The notes under the pieces: generated by a model | Database searches by the model: none | Told to the model about the DNA's origin: nothing | What the model saw: only the letters and a program-made list of their open reading frames with translations | Source: an uncultured bacterium | Lineage (GTDB): Bacteria; Bacillota; Clostridia; Lachnospirales; Lachnospiraceae | Direction: 5' to 3' | Length of the DNA stretch: 5,899 nt | Assembly (NCBI GenBank): GCA_945871045.1 | Contig: CAMBUC010000141.1 | Coordinates: 1 to 5,899 of the forward strand | Program-made: the position numbers and the translations under genes | Shown: piece by piece, positions 1 to 5,899 of the stretch | Position numbering within the stretch: the first letter of the stretch is position 1 | Layout: each line of letters begins with the position of its first letter

Positions 1-926
1 ATGCAAAAGAGATCACCTTAGACGGTGCCGGGGCATTGTATGTGCGATTCGAAAAACTGAAGCAGGAACTGGCGGAAATGGGAATGTTTGCCCCTGAGTA
101 TAAACGGCCCATTCCTCCGTTTATCCGTACCCTTGGCATTGTAACTGCGCCCACGGGAGCAGCCATTCAGGATATCAGAACAATCGCCCGCAGACGAAAT
201 CCCACCGTACAACTGATCCTTTATCCGGCTTTGGTTCAGGGAGAAGGCGCGGCGGCAAGTATCGTAAACGGTATCCGTGCCCTGGAGGCACTGGGTGTGG
301 ATGCCATGATCGTGGGACGTGGCGGCGGTTCCATCGAGGATTTATGGGCATTTAACGAAGAGATCGTGGCACGGGCAGTGTTTGACTGCTCTGTGCCTAT
401 TATTTCAGCTGTTGGGCATGAGACAGATACAACGATCATCGATTATGTGGCAGATCTACGTGCCCCGACACCTTCGGCAGCCGCAGAACTGGCGGTCTGG
501 AAAAAGAATGATGCCCTGGATCATACGAGACGTTTGCAGGCACAGTTTGAGACAGAACTGGAGCAGTATCTGGGTCAGCTTCGCAGGCGCGTGGACACGC
601 TGCAAATGCGGCTGAAGTATCTGAGTCCGGAGAGCCAGTTGAATACAAAAAGGCGGTATGCGCTGGATTTGGAAGATCGTATGACCGTTTCCATGCAGCG
701 TGCGCTGCAGAATGCAAAATACAGGCTGCAGTTATATGCACAGCGGATGGAGGCAGCTTCACCGCTCAAAAAACTCAGGGAAGGTTATGCACTTGTGACT
801 GATGCATCGGGGAAGACCGTGCATGAGTTTGAACAGATCAGAGAGGGACAGAAACTGACACTTCACATGCTGGATGGAGTGGTCATGACCCGTGTGGAGG
901 AAAAACAATGCAGGAAAGATCATTAG
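1..926 (+). CDS. xseA: Exodeoxyribonuclease VII large subunit (5' end outside window)
   Basis: Catalytic subunit of exonuclease VII, a cytoplasmic single-strand DNA exonuclease that works with several XseB copies. The reading frame is open from the left edge (first whole codon at base 3) to TAG at 924-926, giving 307 visible residues. The visible part starts in the conserved GALYVRFEKLKQEL segment, so the N-terminal OB-fold, roughly the first 100 or so residues, lies outside. Family motifs follow in order: GIVTAPTGAAIQDI, then VGRGGGSIEDLWAFN, then SAVGHETD followed by ADLRAPTPSAAAE. These carry the Asp, Arg, His and Asp that match residues reported as essential in E. coli XseA (D155, R205, H238, D241). 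A charged, probably coiled-coil stretch rich in Gln, Arg and Leu follows, then the C-terminal SPLKKLREGYALV motif. A TTG at 36 could be read as a start, but conserved family sequence continues upstream of it, so it is internal. The 3' end overlaps xseB. Confidence 0.97.
   Translation, partial: AKEITLDGAGALYVRFEKLKQELAEMGMFAPEYKRPIPPFIRTLGIVTAPTGAAIQDIRTIARRRNPTVQLILYPALVQGEGAAASIVNGIRALEALGVDAMIVGRGGGSIEDLWAFNEEIVARAVFDCSVPIISAVGHETDTTIIDYVADLRAPTPSAAAELAVWKKNDALDHTRRLQAQFETELEQYLGQLRRRVDTLQMRLKYLSPESQLNTKRRYALDLEDRMTVSMQRALQNAKYRLQLYAQRMEAASPLKKLREGYALVTDASGKTVHEFEQIREGQKLTLHMLDGVVMTRVEEKQCRKDH
896..900 (+). promoter_or_regulatory. Ribosome binding site of xseB inside xseA
   Basis: A perfect GGAGG lies 7 bases before the xseB ATG at 908 and sits within the last codons of xseA. 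It fixes the xseB start and implies that ribosomes finishing xseA pass over or near it, which fits translational coupling of the two subunits. Confidence 0.8.
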
Positions 927-1129
927 AGGAACTGTTTGTGCAGGCAGAAGAACTGATCGGACGTATGGAAGAGCCGGATCTTTCTTTGGAGGAAGCCTTT
1001 GCATCCTATGAGCAGGGCATGAAGATCGTGCGGGAGTGTAATCGCAGGATCGATCAGGTTGAGAAAAAAATGCTTATGATGAATGAAGAGGGAGCATTGG
1101 TTCCCTTTGAGGTAGAAGAAAACGATTAG
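908..1129 (+). CDS. xseB: Exodeoxyribonuclease VII small subunit
   Basis: Small accessory subunit that binds the helical part of XseA to make the exonuclease VII holoenzyme. The 73-residue product has the usual length of the family. The family pattern is visible across most of the protein: LEELFVQAEELIGRMEEPDLSLEEA, with the hallmark D-LSLEEA turn, then YEQGMKIVRECNRRIDQVEKKM, consistent with a short helical bundle. It has no signal peptide or membrane segment. The ATG at 908 is chosen because GGAGG precedes it by 7 bases and the protein then begins at the normal place for the family. It overlaps the end of xseA by 19 bases in a different frame and stops with TAG, 24 bases before the ispA ATG. 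Identification is strong because sequence pattern, size and position next to xseA all agree. Confidence 0.95.
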   Translation: MQERSLEELFVQAEELIGRMEEPDLSLEEAFASYEQGMKIVRECNRRIDQVEKKMLMMNEEGALVPFEVEEND

Positions 1130-1140
1130 ATCAGTGGCGG

Positions 1141-1145
1141 GGAGG
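1141..1145 (+). promoter_or_regulatory. Ribosome binding site deciding the ispA start
   Basis: GGAGG here lies 5 bases before a GTG at 1151 and 8 bases before the adjacent in-frame ATG at 1154. The longer spacing and the ATG codon both favour 1154 as the start. The difference is a single residue. Confidence 0.7.
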
Positions 1146-1153
1146 CGAAAGTG

Positions 1154-2053
1154 ATGGACGGTGCAAAGATGGATCAGATGCTGAAAGTTCGTATGGAAGA
1201 GGTGGAACGTATTCTGAAAACGTATCTTCCGGATGTCAGTGGCATGCAACGGACGGTACTGGAGGCGATGGAGTATAGCGTGCTGGCTGGCGGGAAGCGT
1301 TTGCGGCCGATCATGATGCTGGAAAGTTATCGTATCTTTGGTGGAAATGAAAGGGTCATCGAGCCTTTTGCTGCGGCATTGGAGATGATCCATACCTATT
1401 CACTGGTACACGATGATCTGCCTGCCATGGATAATGATCAGTACCGGAGAGGCAAATTGACCACCCATGCAAAATACGGCGAAGCCATGGGGATTTTGGC
1501 AGGAGATGCACTTCTTACATATGCCTTTGAGACCGCTGCGAAAGCGTTTGCCCTCACGTTTGATGCGGCGCGGGTAGGCCGTGCCATGCAGGTGCTGGCC
1601 AGGAAGGCAGGGATTTACGGGATGCTGGGTGGCCAGGTCATCGACGTGGAGTCGGAGGGGAAGCCGGGCATGACATTAGAAAAGATCACCCGGATCCATA
1701 CGTTAAAAACGGCAGCGCTCATCGAGTCATCCCTGATGATCGGAGCCATTCTTGCCGGTGCAAAGGAGGAGCAGATCTGTCAGATGGAGCAGGTAGCGCG
1801 AAATGTAGGTATCGCGTTTCAGATTCAGGATGACATTTTAGATGTGACCAGCACACAGGAAGTGCTTGGCAAACCCATCGGCAGTGATGCAAAAAATGAA
1901 AAGGTTACATATCTGACGCTGCAGGGCATGGAGGCTTCCGTCGCAGAAGTGAACAGACTTTCAGATGAAGCGGTTTCTTTGCTGGAACAGTTGGCCGGTG
2001 ATACTGCGTTTTTGGAAGCGTTGGTACGCATGCTGACCGTGCGAAAGAAATAA
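1154..2053 (+). CDS. ispA: Farnesyl diphosphate synthase (polyprenyl synthetase family)
   Basis: Cytoplasmic trans-prenyltransferase that condenses DMAPP and IPP to geranyl and then farnesyl diphosphate, feeding longer isoprenoids such as the undecaprenyl carrier. From the ATG at 1154 it has 299 residues, normal for the family. Visible motifs: GGKRLRP (46-52, substrate phosphate binding), the first aspartate-rich motif DDLPAMD (87-93), RRGK (98-101), GGQ (159-161), LKTAAL (184-189), and the second aspartate-rich motif DDILD (226-230), followed by GKPIGSDAKNEKVTY. The two-residue insertion (Pro-Ala) in the first motif and Tyr82, five residues before it, match bacterial type II FPP synthases. 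In the Bacillus stearothermophilus enzyme the equivalent Tyr limits chain length to C15. I infer an FPP product; a GPP or GGPP product cannot be excluded from sequence alone. Dxs follows after 20 bases, so two isoprenoid genes are paired. GTG at 1151 is an alternative start. Confidence 0.94.
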   Translation: MDGAKMDQMLKVRMEEVERILKTYLPDVSGMQRTVLEAMEYSVLAGGKRLRPIMMLESYRIFGGNERVIEPFAAALEMIHTYSLVHDDLPAMDNDQYRRGKLTTHAKYGEAMGILAGDALLTYAFETAAKAFALTFDAARVGRAMQVLARKAGIYGMLGGQVIDVESEGKPGMTLEKITRIHTLKTAALIESSLMIGAILAGAKEEQICQMEQVARNVGIAFQIQDDILDVTSTQEVLGKPIGSDAKNEKVTYLTLQGMEASVAEVNRLSDEAVSLLEQLAGDTAFLEALVRMLTVRKK

Positions 2054-2060
2054 AGTAATC

Positions 2061-2065
2061 GGAGG
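2061..2065 (+). promoter_or_regulatory. Ribosome binding site of dxs
   Basis: GGAGG lies 8 bases before the dxs ATG at 2074, an ideal spacing. It supports 2074 over the in-frame ATG at 2086, which would be 20 bases away. It sits in the 20-base gap after the ispA stop, which leaves no room for a separate promoter. Confidence 0.75.
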
Positions 2066-2073
2066 ATGTCAAA

Positions 2074-3954
2074 ATGGCATTCGTGATGGAGAAACTGAAC
2101 AAAATAGAAAAAACAAATGATATAAAGAAACTGGAGCCTCAGGAGTATTCCCAGCTGGCGGATGAGATCCGTGAGTTTTTGATCGAAAAAGTCAGTGTTC
2201 ATGGCGGACATCTGGCATCCAATTTAGGCGCAGTAGAATTGACCATGGCATTGCACCTGGCTTTTGACATGGAACAGGATCAGGTGATCTGGGATGTGGG
2301 ACATCAGAGTTATACCCATAAGATTCTGACCGGACGCAAAGACGGGTTTGACACGCTGCGGGAATATGGTGGAATGAGCGGTTTTCCGAAACGGAATGAA
2401 AGTCAGGCGGATGCATTTAATACGGGACATAGTTCTACGTCGATCTCCGCAGGGCTGGGCATCGCAGTGGCCAGAGACCTGTGTGGGGAAACGAACAAAA
2501 TCATCTCAGTGATCGGAGATGGTGCGCTGACCGGCGGCATGGCATTTGAGGCCATGAACAATGCGGCGAAATTAGATACAAATTTTATCATTGTGTTAAA
2601 TGATAATGAGATGTCTATTTCGCAGAATGTGGGTGGCATGTCACAGTATCTGGACAGCATCCGTACAGCAGACGGGTATCAGGAACTGAAAAATGATGTT
2701 TTGGACTCTTTGCAGAAAATTCCGGTTTACGGAGAACGGATGGTAAAACGGATCCGAAAGACCAAAAGTAGTATCAAGCAGTTGTTTATTCCAGGTATGC
2801 TGTTTGAAAATATGGGTCTGACGTATCTGGGGCCGGTGGATGGCCATAACATTCCGCTGTTGGTGCGTACCTTTAAGAAAGCGGCAAAAGTAAACGGAGC
2901 CGTGATCGTACATGTGATCACAAAAAAAGGCCGGGGCTATGTTCCGGCAGAGCGTCACCCGGCCCGGTTTCACGGAACGGGAGCCTTTGATATAGAGACC
3001 GGACTGCCTCTTTCCAAAAAGACAAAGGCAGATTATACAGATGTGTTTGCATCTGTGATGAATCTGTCTGCAAAAGAAAATGAGAAACTGGTGGCAATTA
3101 CCGCTGCCATGGAGACCGGTACGGGGCTCAAACGTTTTCACAATCAGTATCCGGAGCGATTTTTTGATGTGGGTATCGCAGAAGAACATGCGGTGACCTT
3201 TGCCGCGGGGCTTGCAACGAGAGGACTGATCCCTGTTGTTGCCATCTATTCTACGTTTTTACAGCGGGCCTATGACCAGATCTTACATGATGTATGCATG
3301 CAGGATCTGCATGTGGTCTTTGCCATTGATCGTGCCGGCATCGTTGGCAGCGATGGCGAGACCCATCAGGGAATCTTTGACATTTCTTATCTGATGACGA
3401 TTCCCAATCTGGTACTTATGGCACCGAAAAATAAGTGGGAACTTGCGGATATGCTCCGTTTTGCTTTTGACTATCACGGGCCGGTGGCGATCCGTTATCC
3501 CAGAGGGACGGCGTATGATGGGTTAAAAGAATTCCGTGCACCCATTGCGCTTGGCAAGAGCGAGGTGCTTTATGATGAAACGGATATTGCATTGTTTGCA
3601 TATGGAAGCATGCTTCCTGTGGCGATGCAGGTGCGGGATCGGTTAAAAGAGATGCACTATCAGTGCTCCCTGATCAATGCACGTTTTGCAAAACCCCTGG
3701 ATGAGGAGTTGCTGCTTTCTTTGGCAGAAGATCATAAATTGCTCGTCACTTTGGAAGAAAATGTGATCACCGGCGGACTGGGACAGCAGGTAACACAGTT
3801 TTTGACTGATACCGGACAGAAAGTGAAAGTGATCCAGATCGCATTGCCGGATCAGTTTATCGAGCAGGGCAGTGTAGGAAAACTGCTTGCAGATAACGGT
3901 CTGGATGCAGATTCGATCATCAAAAAAATAATTGTCGAGTACATCGGCATGTGA
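2074..3954 (+). CDS. dxs: 1-deoxy-D-xylulose-5-phosphate synthase
   Basis: Thiamine-diphosphate enzyme that joins pyruvate and glyceraldehyde 3-phosphate into DXP, the entry step of the MEP isoprenoid pathway and also a precursor for thiamine and pyridoxal in many bacteria. It is cytoplasmic, and its 626 residues match the family length. The N-terminal ThDP domain shows GGHLASNLG (44-52), DVGHQSYTHKILTGR with His77, and the cofactor motif starting at GDGALTGG (148-155) and reaching NDNEMSIS (176-183), with Asn176 as the expected Mg ligand. GPVDGH (253-258) precedes a linker. The transketolase-like pyrimidine domain carries DVGIAEEHA with catalytic Glu370, DRAGIVGSDGETHQG (419-433, His431) and IRYPRG (473-478). 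The C-terminal domain has EENVITGG (561-568). The usual AAMPxGTGL segment reads AAMETGTGL (345-352), a mild variation I do not consider disabling. The tlyA start follows the stop by 16 bases. Confidence 0.98.
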   Translation: MAFVMEKLNKIEKTNDIKKLEPQEYSQLADEIREFLIEKVSVHGGHLASNLGAVELTMALHLAFDMEQDQVIWDVGHQSYTHKILTGRKDGFDTLREYGGMSGFPKRNESQADAFNTGHSSTSISAGLGIAVARDLCGETNKIISVIGDGALTGGMAFEAMNNAAKLDTNFIIVLNDNEMSISQNVGGMSQYLDSIRTADGYQELKNDVLDSLQKIPVYGERMVKRIRKTKSSIKQLFIPGMLFENMGLTYLGPVDGHNIPLLVRTFKKAAKVNGAVIVHVITKKGRGYVPAERHPARFHGTGAFDIETGLPLSKKTKADYTDVFASVMNLSAKENEKLVAITAAMETGTGLKRFHNQYPERFFDVGIAEEHAVTFAAGLATRGLIPVVAIYSTFLQRAYDQILHDVCMQDLHVVFAIDRAGIVGSDGETHQGIFDISYLMTIPNLVLMAPKNKWELADMLRFAFDYHGPVAIRYPRGTAYDGLKEFRAPIALGKSEVLYDETDIALFAYGSMLPVAMQVRDRLKEMHYQCSLINARFAKPLDEELLLSLAEDHKLLVTLEENVITGGLGQQVTQFLTDTGQKVKVIQIALPDQFIEQGSVGKLLADNGLDADSIIKKIIVEYIGM

Positions 3955-3956
3955 TC

Positions 3957-3961
3957 AGGAG
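3957..3961 (+). promoter_or_regulatory. Ribosome binding site that sets the tlyA TTG start
   Basis: AGGAG lies just after the dxs stop, 9 bases before TTG at 3971. It is the only well-placed Shine-Dalgarno-like sequence for tlyA. The earlier TTG at 3932, inside dxs, lacks one: the bases before it are A-rich with no GGAG. Confidence 0.75.
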
Positions 3962-3970
3962 AACAGATAT

Positions 3971-4786
3971 TTGAAGGAACGATTGGATGTGCTGCTTGTG
4001 CAGCGTGGGCTGGCATCCTCCAGAGAAAAGGCAAAAGCCATGATCATGGAGGGAAACGTATATGTAAATAATCAAAAAGAGGATAAGGCAGGAGCGAACT
4101 TTGATGTGGAAGTGCCCATTGAAGTCCGGGGAAACACGCTGGCTTATGTGAGTCGCGGGGGACTGAAACTGGAAAAAGCAGTGAACCATTTTGGTCTTTC
4201 CCTAGATGGTCTGGTATGTATGGATATCGGTGCTTCTACCGGCGGTTTTACCGATTGTATGCTGCAAAACGGCGCTGCAAAAGTGTTTGCGGTGGACGTC
4301 GGTTACGGACAGTTTGCATGGAAACTGCGGCAGGATCCACGGGTTTTCTGCATGGAAAAAACAAATATCCGGTATGTGACACCGGAGGATATCGGCGAGG
4401 CGCTTGATTTTGCTTCTGTAGATGTTTCTTTTATTTCTTTGACGAAGGTACTGCCGGCTGCCATCGAACTGTTAAAGGACGAGGCAGAGATGGTCTGTCT
4501 GATCAAACCGCAGTTTGAGGCCGGACGGGAGAAAGTGGGGAAAAAAGGTGTCGTAAGAGATAAAAATGTGCATTTAGAAGTTATTGAGAAGGTAATATCT
4601 TTTGCAACAGAGATCGGTTTTTCCGTGCTGCATTTGGAATTTTCACCCATCAAAGGACCGGAGGGAAATATCGAGTATCTGGTTCATCTGAAAAAGAATG
4701 GTCTGGGAGAGATTGCCGGGACTGTATCGCCGGCACAGATCGTGGAAGATGCACATGGATCATTGGACAAGCCGGAAAAAGCATAA
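3971..4786 (+). CDS. tlyA: TlyA-family rRNA 2'-O-methyltransferase (S4 + FtsJ-like domains)
   Basis: SAM-dependent RNA methyltransferase, often annotated as hemolysin A or YqxC. Mycobacterial TlyA 2'-O-methylates a 16S and a 23S rRNA cytidine and makes ribosomes sensitive to capreomycin. From TTG at 3971 the protein has 271 residues. An S4 RNA-binding domain spans roughly residues 1-60 (MKERLDVLLVQRGLASSREKA, then GNVYVNN). The FtsJ-like domain follows: SRGGLKLEKA (61-70), SAM motif I DIGASTGGFTDC (85-96), VDVGYGQFAW (108-117), VDVSFISL (150-157), LIKPQFEAG (177-185) and GNIEYL (232-237). Lys66, Asp151, Lys179 and Glu235 fit the K-D-K-E catalytic set of this fold. TTG at 3971 is preferred because AGGAG precedes it by 9 bases and MKERLDVLL is the usual N-terminus. 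An upstream TTG at 3932 would add 13 unconserved residues and overlap dxs. A true haemolysin role is unlikely: there is no signal peptide or membrane segment. Confidence 0.94.
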   Translation: MKERLDVLLVQRGLASSREKAKAMIMEGNVYVNNQKEDKAGANFDVEVPIEVRGNTLAYVSRGGLKLEKAVNHFGLSLDGLVCMDIGASTGGFTDCMLQNGAAKVFAVDVGYGQFAWKLRQDPRVFCMEKTNIRYVTPEDIGEALDFASVDVSFISLTKVLPAAIELLKDEAEMVCLIKPQFEAGREKVGKKGVVRDKNVHLEVIEKVISFATEIGFSVLHLEFSPIKGPEGNIEYLVHLKKNGLGEIAGTVSPAQIVEDAHGSLDKPEKA

Positions 4787-4794
4787 GAACTGAC

Positions 4795-4802
4795 GGGGAA
4801 GG
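4795..4802 (+). promoter_or_regulatory. Weak ribosome binding site of nadK
   Basis: GGGGAAGG lies just before the nadK ATG at 4805. It is purine-rich but lacks an exact GGAGG and sits closer to the start than in the neighbours. Initiation here may depend partly on ribosomes arriving from tlyA, which ends 18 bases upstream; that is an inference. Confidence 0.45.
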
Positions 4803-4804
4803 AA

Positions 4805-5665
4805 ATGAAGCATTTTTTCATTATTACAAATTCATATAAAGATGAAAACCTGATGCTGACAAAGAGCATGCAGGATTATATTGAGACGAAAGGTGGCCAG
4901 TGTGGTTACATAGCCAATCGTGGGGAAGGAAATGAAGGTGGCAGTTTGGATCTGTCCGTTTTTCCGAAGGATCTGGATCTGATCTTTGTGATCGGAGGCG
5001 ATGGAACACTGATCCGTGCAGCAAGAGATACGGCAAAGTTAAATGTTCCGCTGATCGGAGTGAATCTTGGCACGTTAGGCTATTTGTGCGAGTTGGAGGA
5101 AGCCACGGTCTTTTCTGCCATCGATCAGATCATGGAAGGAAATTTTATGCTGGAAGCAAGGATGCAGCTTTCCGGCTATGCAGTAAAGGACAACAGGCAG
5201 TTCAAGGAGCAGACCGCCCTTAATGACATCGTGATCCATCGAAGCGGAGCCTTACAGTTAGTGAGTTTAGTGCTTTATGTGAACGGTCAGTATTTTCATA
5301 CCTTTGAAGGCGACGGTGTGATCGTCTGCACGCCTACGGGATCCACCGGGTACAATCTTTCAGCGGGAGGTCCCATCGTTGATCCAAAGGCGCGGATGTT
5401 ACTTATCACTCCGATCAATTCACATACACTGAATTCGAAGAGTATCGTGATCGGTGCAGAGGATGAAGTGGTGGTGGAGATCGGTTCGAGACGCCGGGAA
5501 GGTGATGAACAGGTGGTGGTAAGTATTGATGGCGACCATCATGCGGATCTTGCCGTTGGTGACCGTATCGTGATCCATCAGGCGAAAGAGGATTGCAGGA
5601 TCCTGAAACTGGGGAAACTCAGTTTTTTGGAGATACTTCGAAAGAAGATGCAGACCTATCATTAA
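4805..5665 (+). CDS. nadK: NAD kinase (ATP/polyphosphate-NAD kinase family)
   Basis: Cytoplasmic enzyme that phosphorylates NAD to NADP and so sets the NADP(H) pool. The 286 residues fit the family. Motifs in order: an N-terminal strand KHFFIITN, the diagnostic GGDGT (64-68, catalytic Asp66) in VIGGDGTLIRAARDT, GVNLGTLGYLCELE (85-98), the NE/D motif as ND in ALNDIVIHR (138-146), the glycine-rich TPTGSTGYNLSAGGP (176-190), and TPINSHTLNSKSIV (202-215), where many relatives have TPICPH. SIDGDHHADLAVGD (240-253) leads into a conserved C-terminal strand region. The N-terminal part between residues 30 and 50 is Gly-rich and little conserved, probably a surface loop. ATG at 4805 is chosen because later Met codons would remove the first beta strand. 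The gene sits between tlyA and argR, a common Clostridia arrangement. NADPH use by the MEP pathway is one possible link to dxs, but this is speculative. Confidence 0.96.
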   Translation: MKHFFIITNSYKDENLMLTKSMQDYIETKGGQCGYIANRGEGNEGGSLDLSVFPKDLDLIFVIGGDGTLIRAARDTAKLNVPLIGVNLGTLGYLCELEEATVFSAIDQIMEGNFMLEARMQLSGYAVKDNRQFKEQTALNDIVIHRSGALQLVSLVLYVNGQYFHTFEGDGVIVCTPTGSTGYNLSAGGPIVDPKARMLLITPINSHTLNSKSIVIGAEDEVVVEIGSRRREGDEQVVVSIDGDHHADLAVGDRIVIHQAKEDCRILKLGKLSFLEILRKKMQTYH

Positions 5666-5710
5666 GTTTCAAAGATGTCAGACAATCAGTCAAAACAGGT
5701 GAGGGGAACG
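5666..5710 (+). other. nadK-argR spacer, largest gap in the window
   Basis: This 45-base gap holds an AGGTGAGGGG sequence (5697-5706) that serves as the argR ribosome binding site; its AGGTGA part lies 8 bases before the ATG at 5711. I see no inverted repeat followed by T residues, no convincing -35/-10 pair, and no AT-rich arginine-operator-like palindrome, so argR is probably read from the upstream promoter. Confidence 0.5.
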
Positions 5711-5899
5711 ATGAAAGCAACCAGACATACAAAGATCTTAGAACTGATCGAACGTTATGAGATTGAGACACAGGAGGAGTTATCTGATTATCTGAAGCGG
5801 GAAGGATATCAGGTGACGCAGGCAACTGTGTCCCGGGATATTAGGGAATTAAAACTTACAAAGGTGGCACAGGAGAACGGCAGACAGCGCTATGCGGCG
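5711..5899 (+). CDS. argR: Arginine repressor ArgR, N-terminal part (3' end outside window)
   Basis: ArgR/AhrC regulators are hexameric DNA-binding proteins that use L-arginine as co-repressor to control arginine synthesis and catabolism genes. The 63 visible codons encode the N-terminal winged helix-turn-helix domain: ATRHTKILELIERYEIETQEEL forms the first helices, and VTQATVSRDIRELKL (35-49) contains the recognition helix with the hallmark Ser41-Arg42-Asp43. The RYAA at the edge corresponds to the wing strand where relatives read RYALP. The C-terminal arginine-binding and oligomerisation domain, roughly 80-90 further residues in the family, is beyond the window, so its integrity is unknown. 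ATG at 5711 matches the usual family N-terminus and follows AGGTGA by 8 bases. In many Firmicutes argR lies after nadK and before recN, which agrees with this placement. Confidence 0.95.
   Translation, partial: MKATRHTKILELIERYEIETQEELSDYLKREGYQVTQATVSRDIRELKLTKVAQENGRQRYAA

Noticed and set aside
36..38. TTG as a start codon for xseA
   Set aside because: Conserved XseA sequence (DGAGA before LYVRFE) continues in frame upstream to the window edge, and no ribosome binding site precedes this TTG.
923..1393. Minus-strand open frame of 156 codons opposite xseB and the start of ispA
   Set aside because: Its His- and Phe-rich product is what antisense of Met-, Glu- and Lys-rich coding sequence gives, it spans two real genes and an intergenic ribosome binding site, and no family pattern is visible.
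2054..2073. Possible thiamine riboswitch or other leader ahead of dxs
   Set aside because: The gap is only 20 bases and is mostly ribosome binding site, far too short for a riboswitch; ispA coding sequence fills everything upstream.
2641..3189. Minus-strand open frame of 182 codons opposite dxs
   Set aside because: It lies wholly antisense to a clearly conserved dxs region including part of the pyrimidine domain. The predicted protein is rich in Cys, His and Phe with no recognisable domain, and the frame is best explained as a shadow of dxs codon use.
3971..4786. Haemolysin or pore-forming toxin, as TlyA proteins are sometimes named
   Set aside because: The protein has an S4 RNA-binding domain and a complete FtsJ-like methyltransferase core, with no signal peptide or hydrophobic membrane segment.
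5666..5710. Possible separate promoter, terminator or ArgR operator before argR
   Set aside because: I could not find a credible -35/-10 pair, a stem followed by a T-run, or an AT-rich palindromic arginine box in these 45 bases.

Overview
This window looks like ordinary chromosomal housekeeping sequence from a Gram-positive anaerobe of the Clostridia, most likely Lachnospiraceae-like. That placement is an inference from gene order, strong GGAGG-type ribosome binding sites, very short intergenic gaps and the flavour of the proteins; no taxonomic marker such as rRNA is present. All seven genes lie on the + strand and cover almost the whole window. The largest gap is 45 bases, so no stretch over 300 bases lacks a gene.

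Layout, left to right: the 3' part of xseA (exonuclease VII large subunit, 5' end outside the window), xseB (exonuclease VII small subunit, overlapping xseA by 19 bases), an ispA-type farnesyl diphosphate synthase, dxs (1-deoxy-D-xylulose-5-phosphate synthase), a tlyA-family S4-domain/FtsJ-like rRNA 2'-O-methyltransferase, nadK (NAD kinase), and the first 63 codons of argR (arginine repressor), cut by the right edge. The same order is a familiar Firmicutes cluster, often preceded by nusB and followed by recN; neither of those is visible here.

The genes look like one transcription unit. Gaps are -19, 27, 20, 16, 18 and 45 bases, each start has a Shine-Dalgarno-like sequence, and I see no convincing promoter or terminator anywhere. 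Functionally it is a mixed operon. XseA and XseB form one nuclease. Dxs makes the first intermediate of the MEP isoprenoid pathway and IspA uses the C5 products of that pathway to make FPP. TlyA modifies rRNA, NadK makes NADP, and ArgR controls arginine genes. All visible catalytic motifs are intact and I found no frameshifts, mobile elements, CRISPR arrays or RNA genes.

I did not find an undescribed system. The points worth a second look are modest: a TTG start for tlyA that is 39 bases inside the longest possible frame, the xseA/xseB overlap with the small-subunit ribosome binding site inside the large-subunit gene, the mixed gene content of the operon, and a high density of GATC that codon use probably explains.
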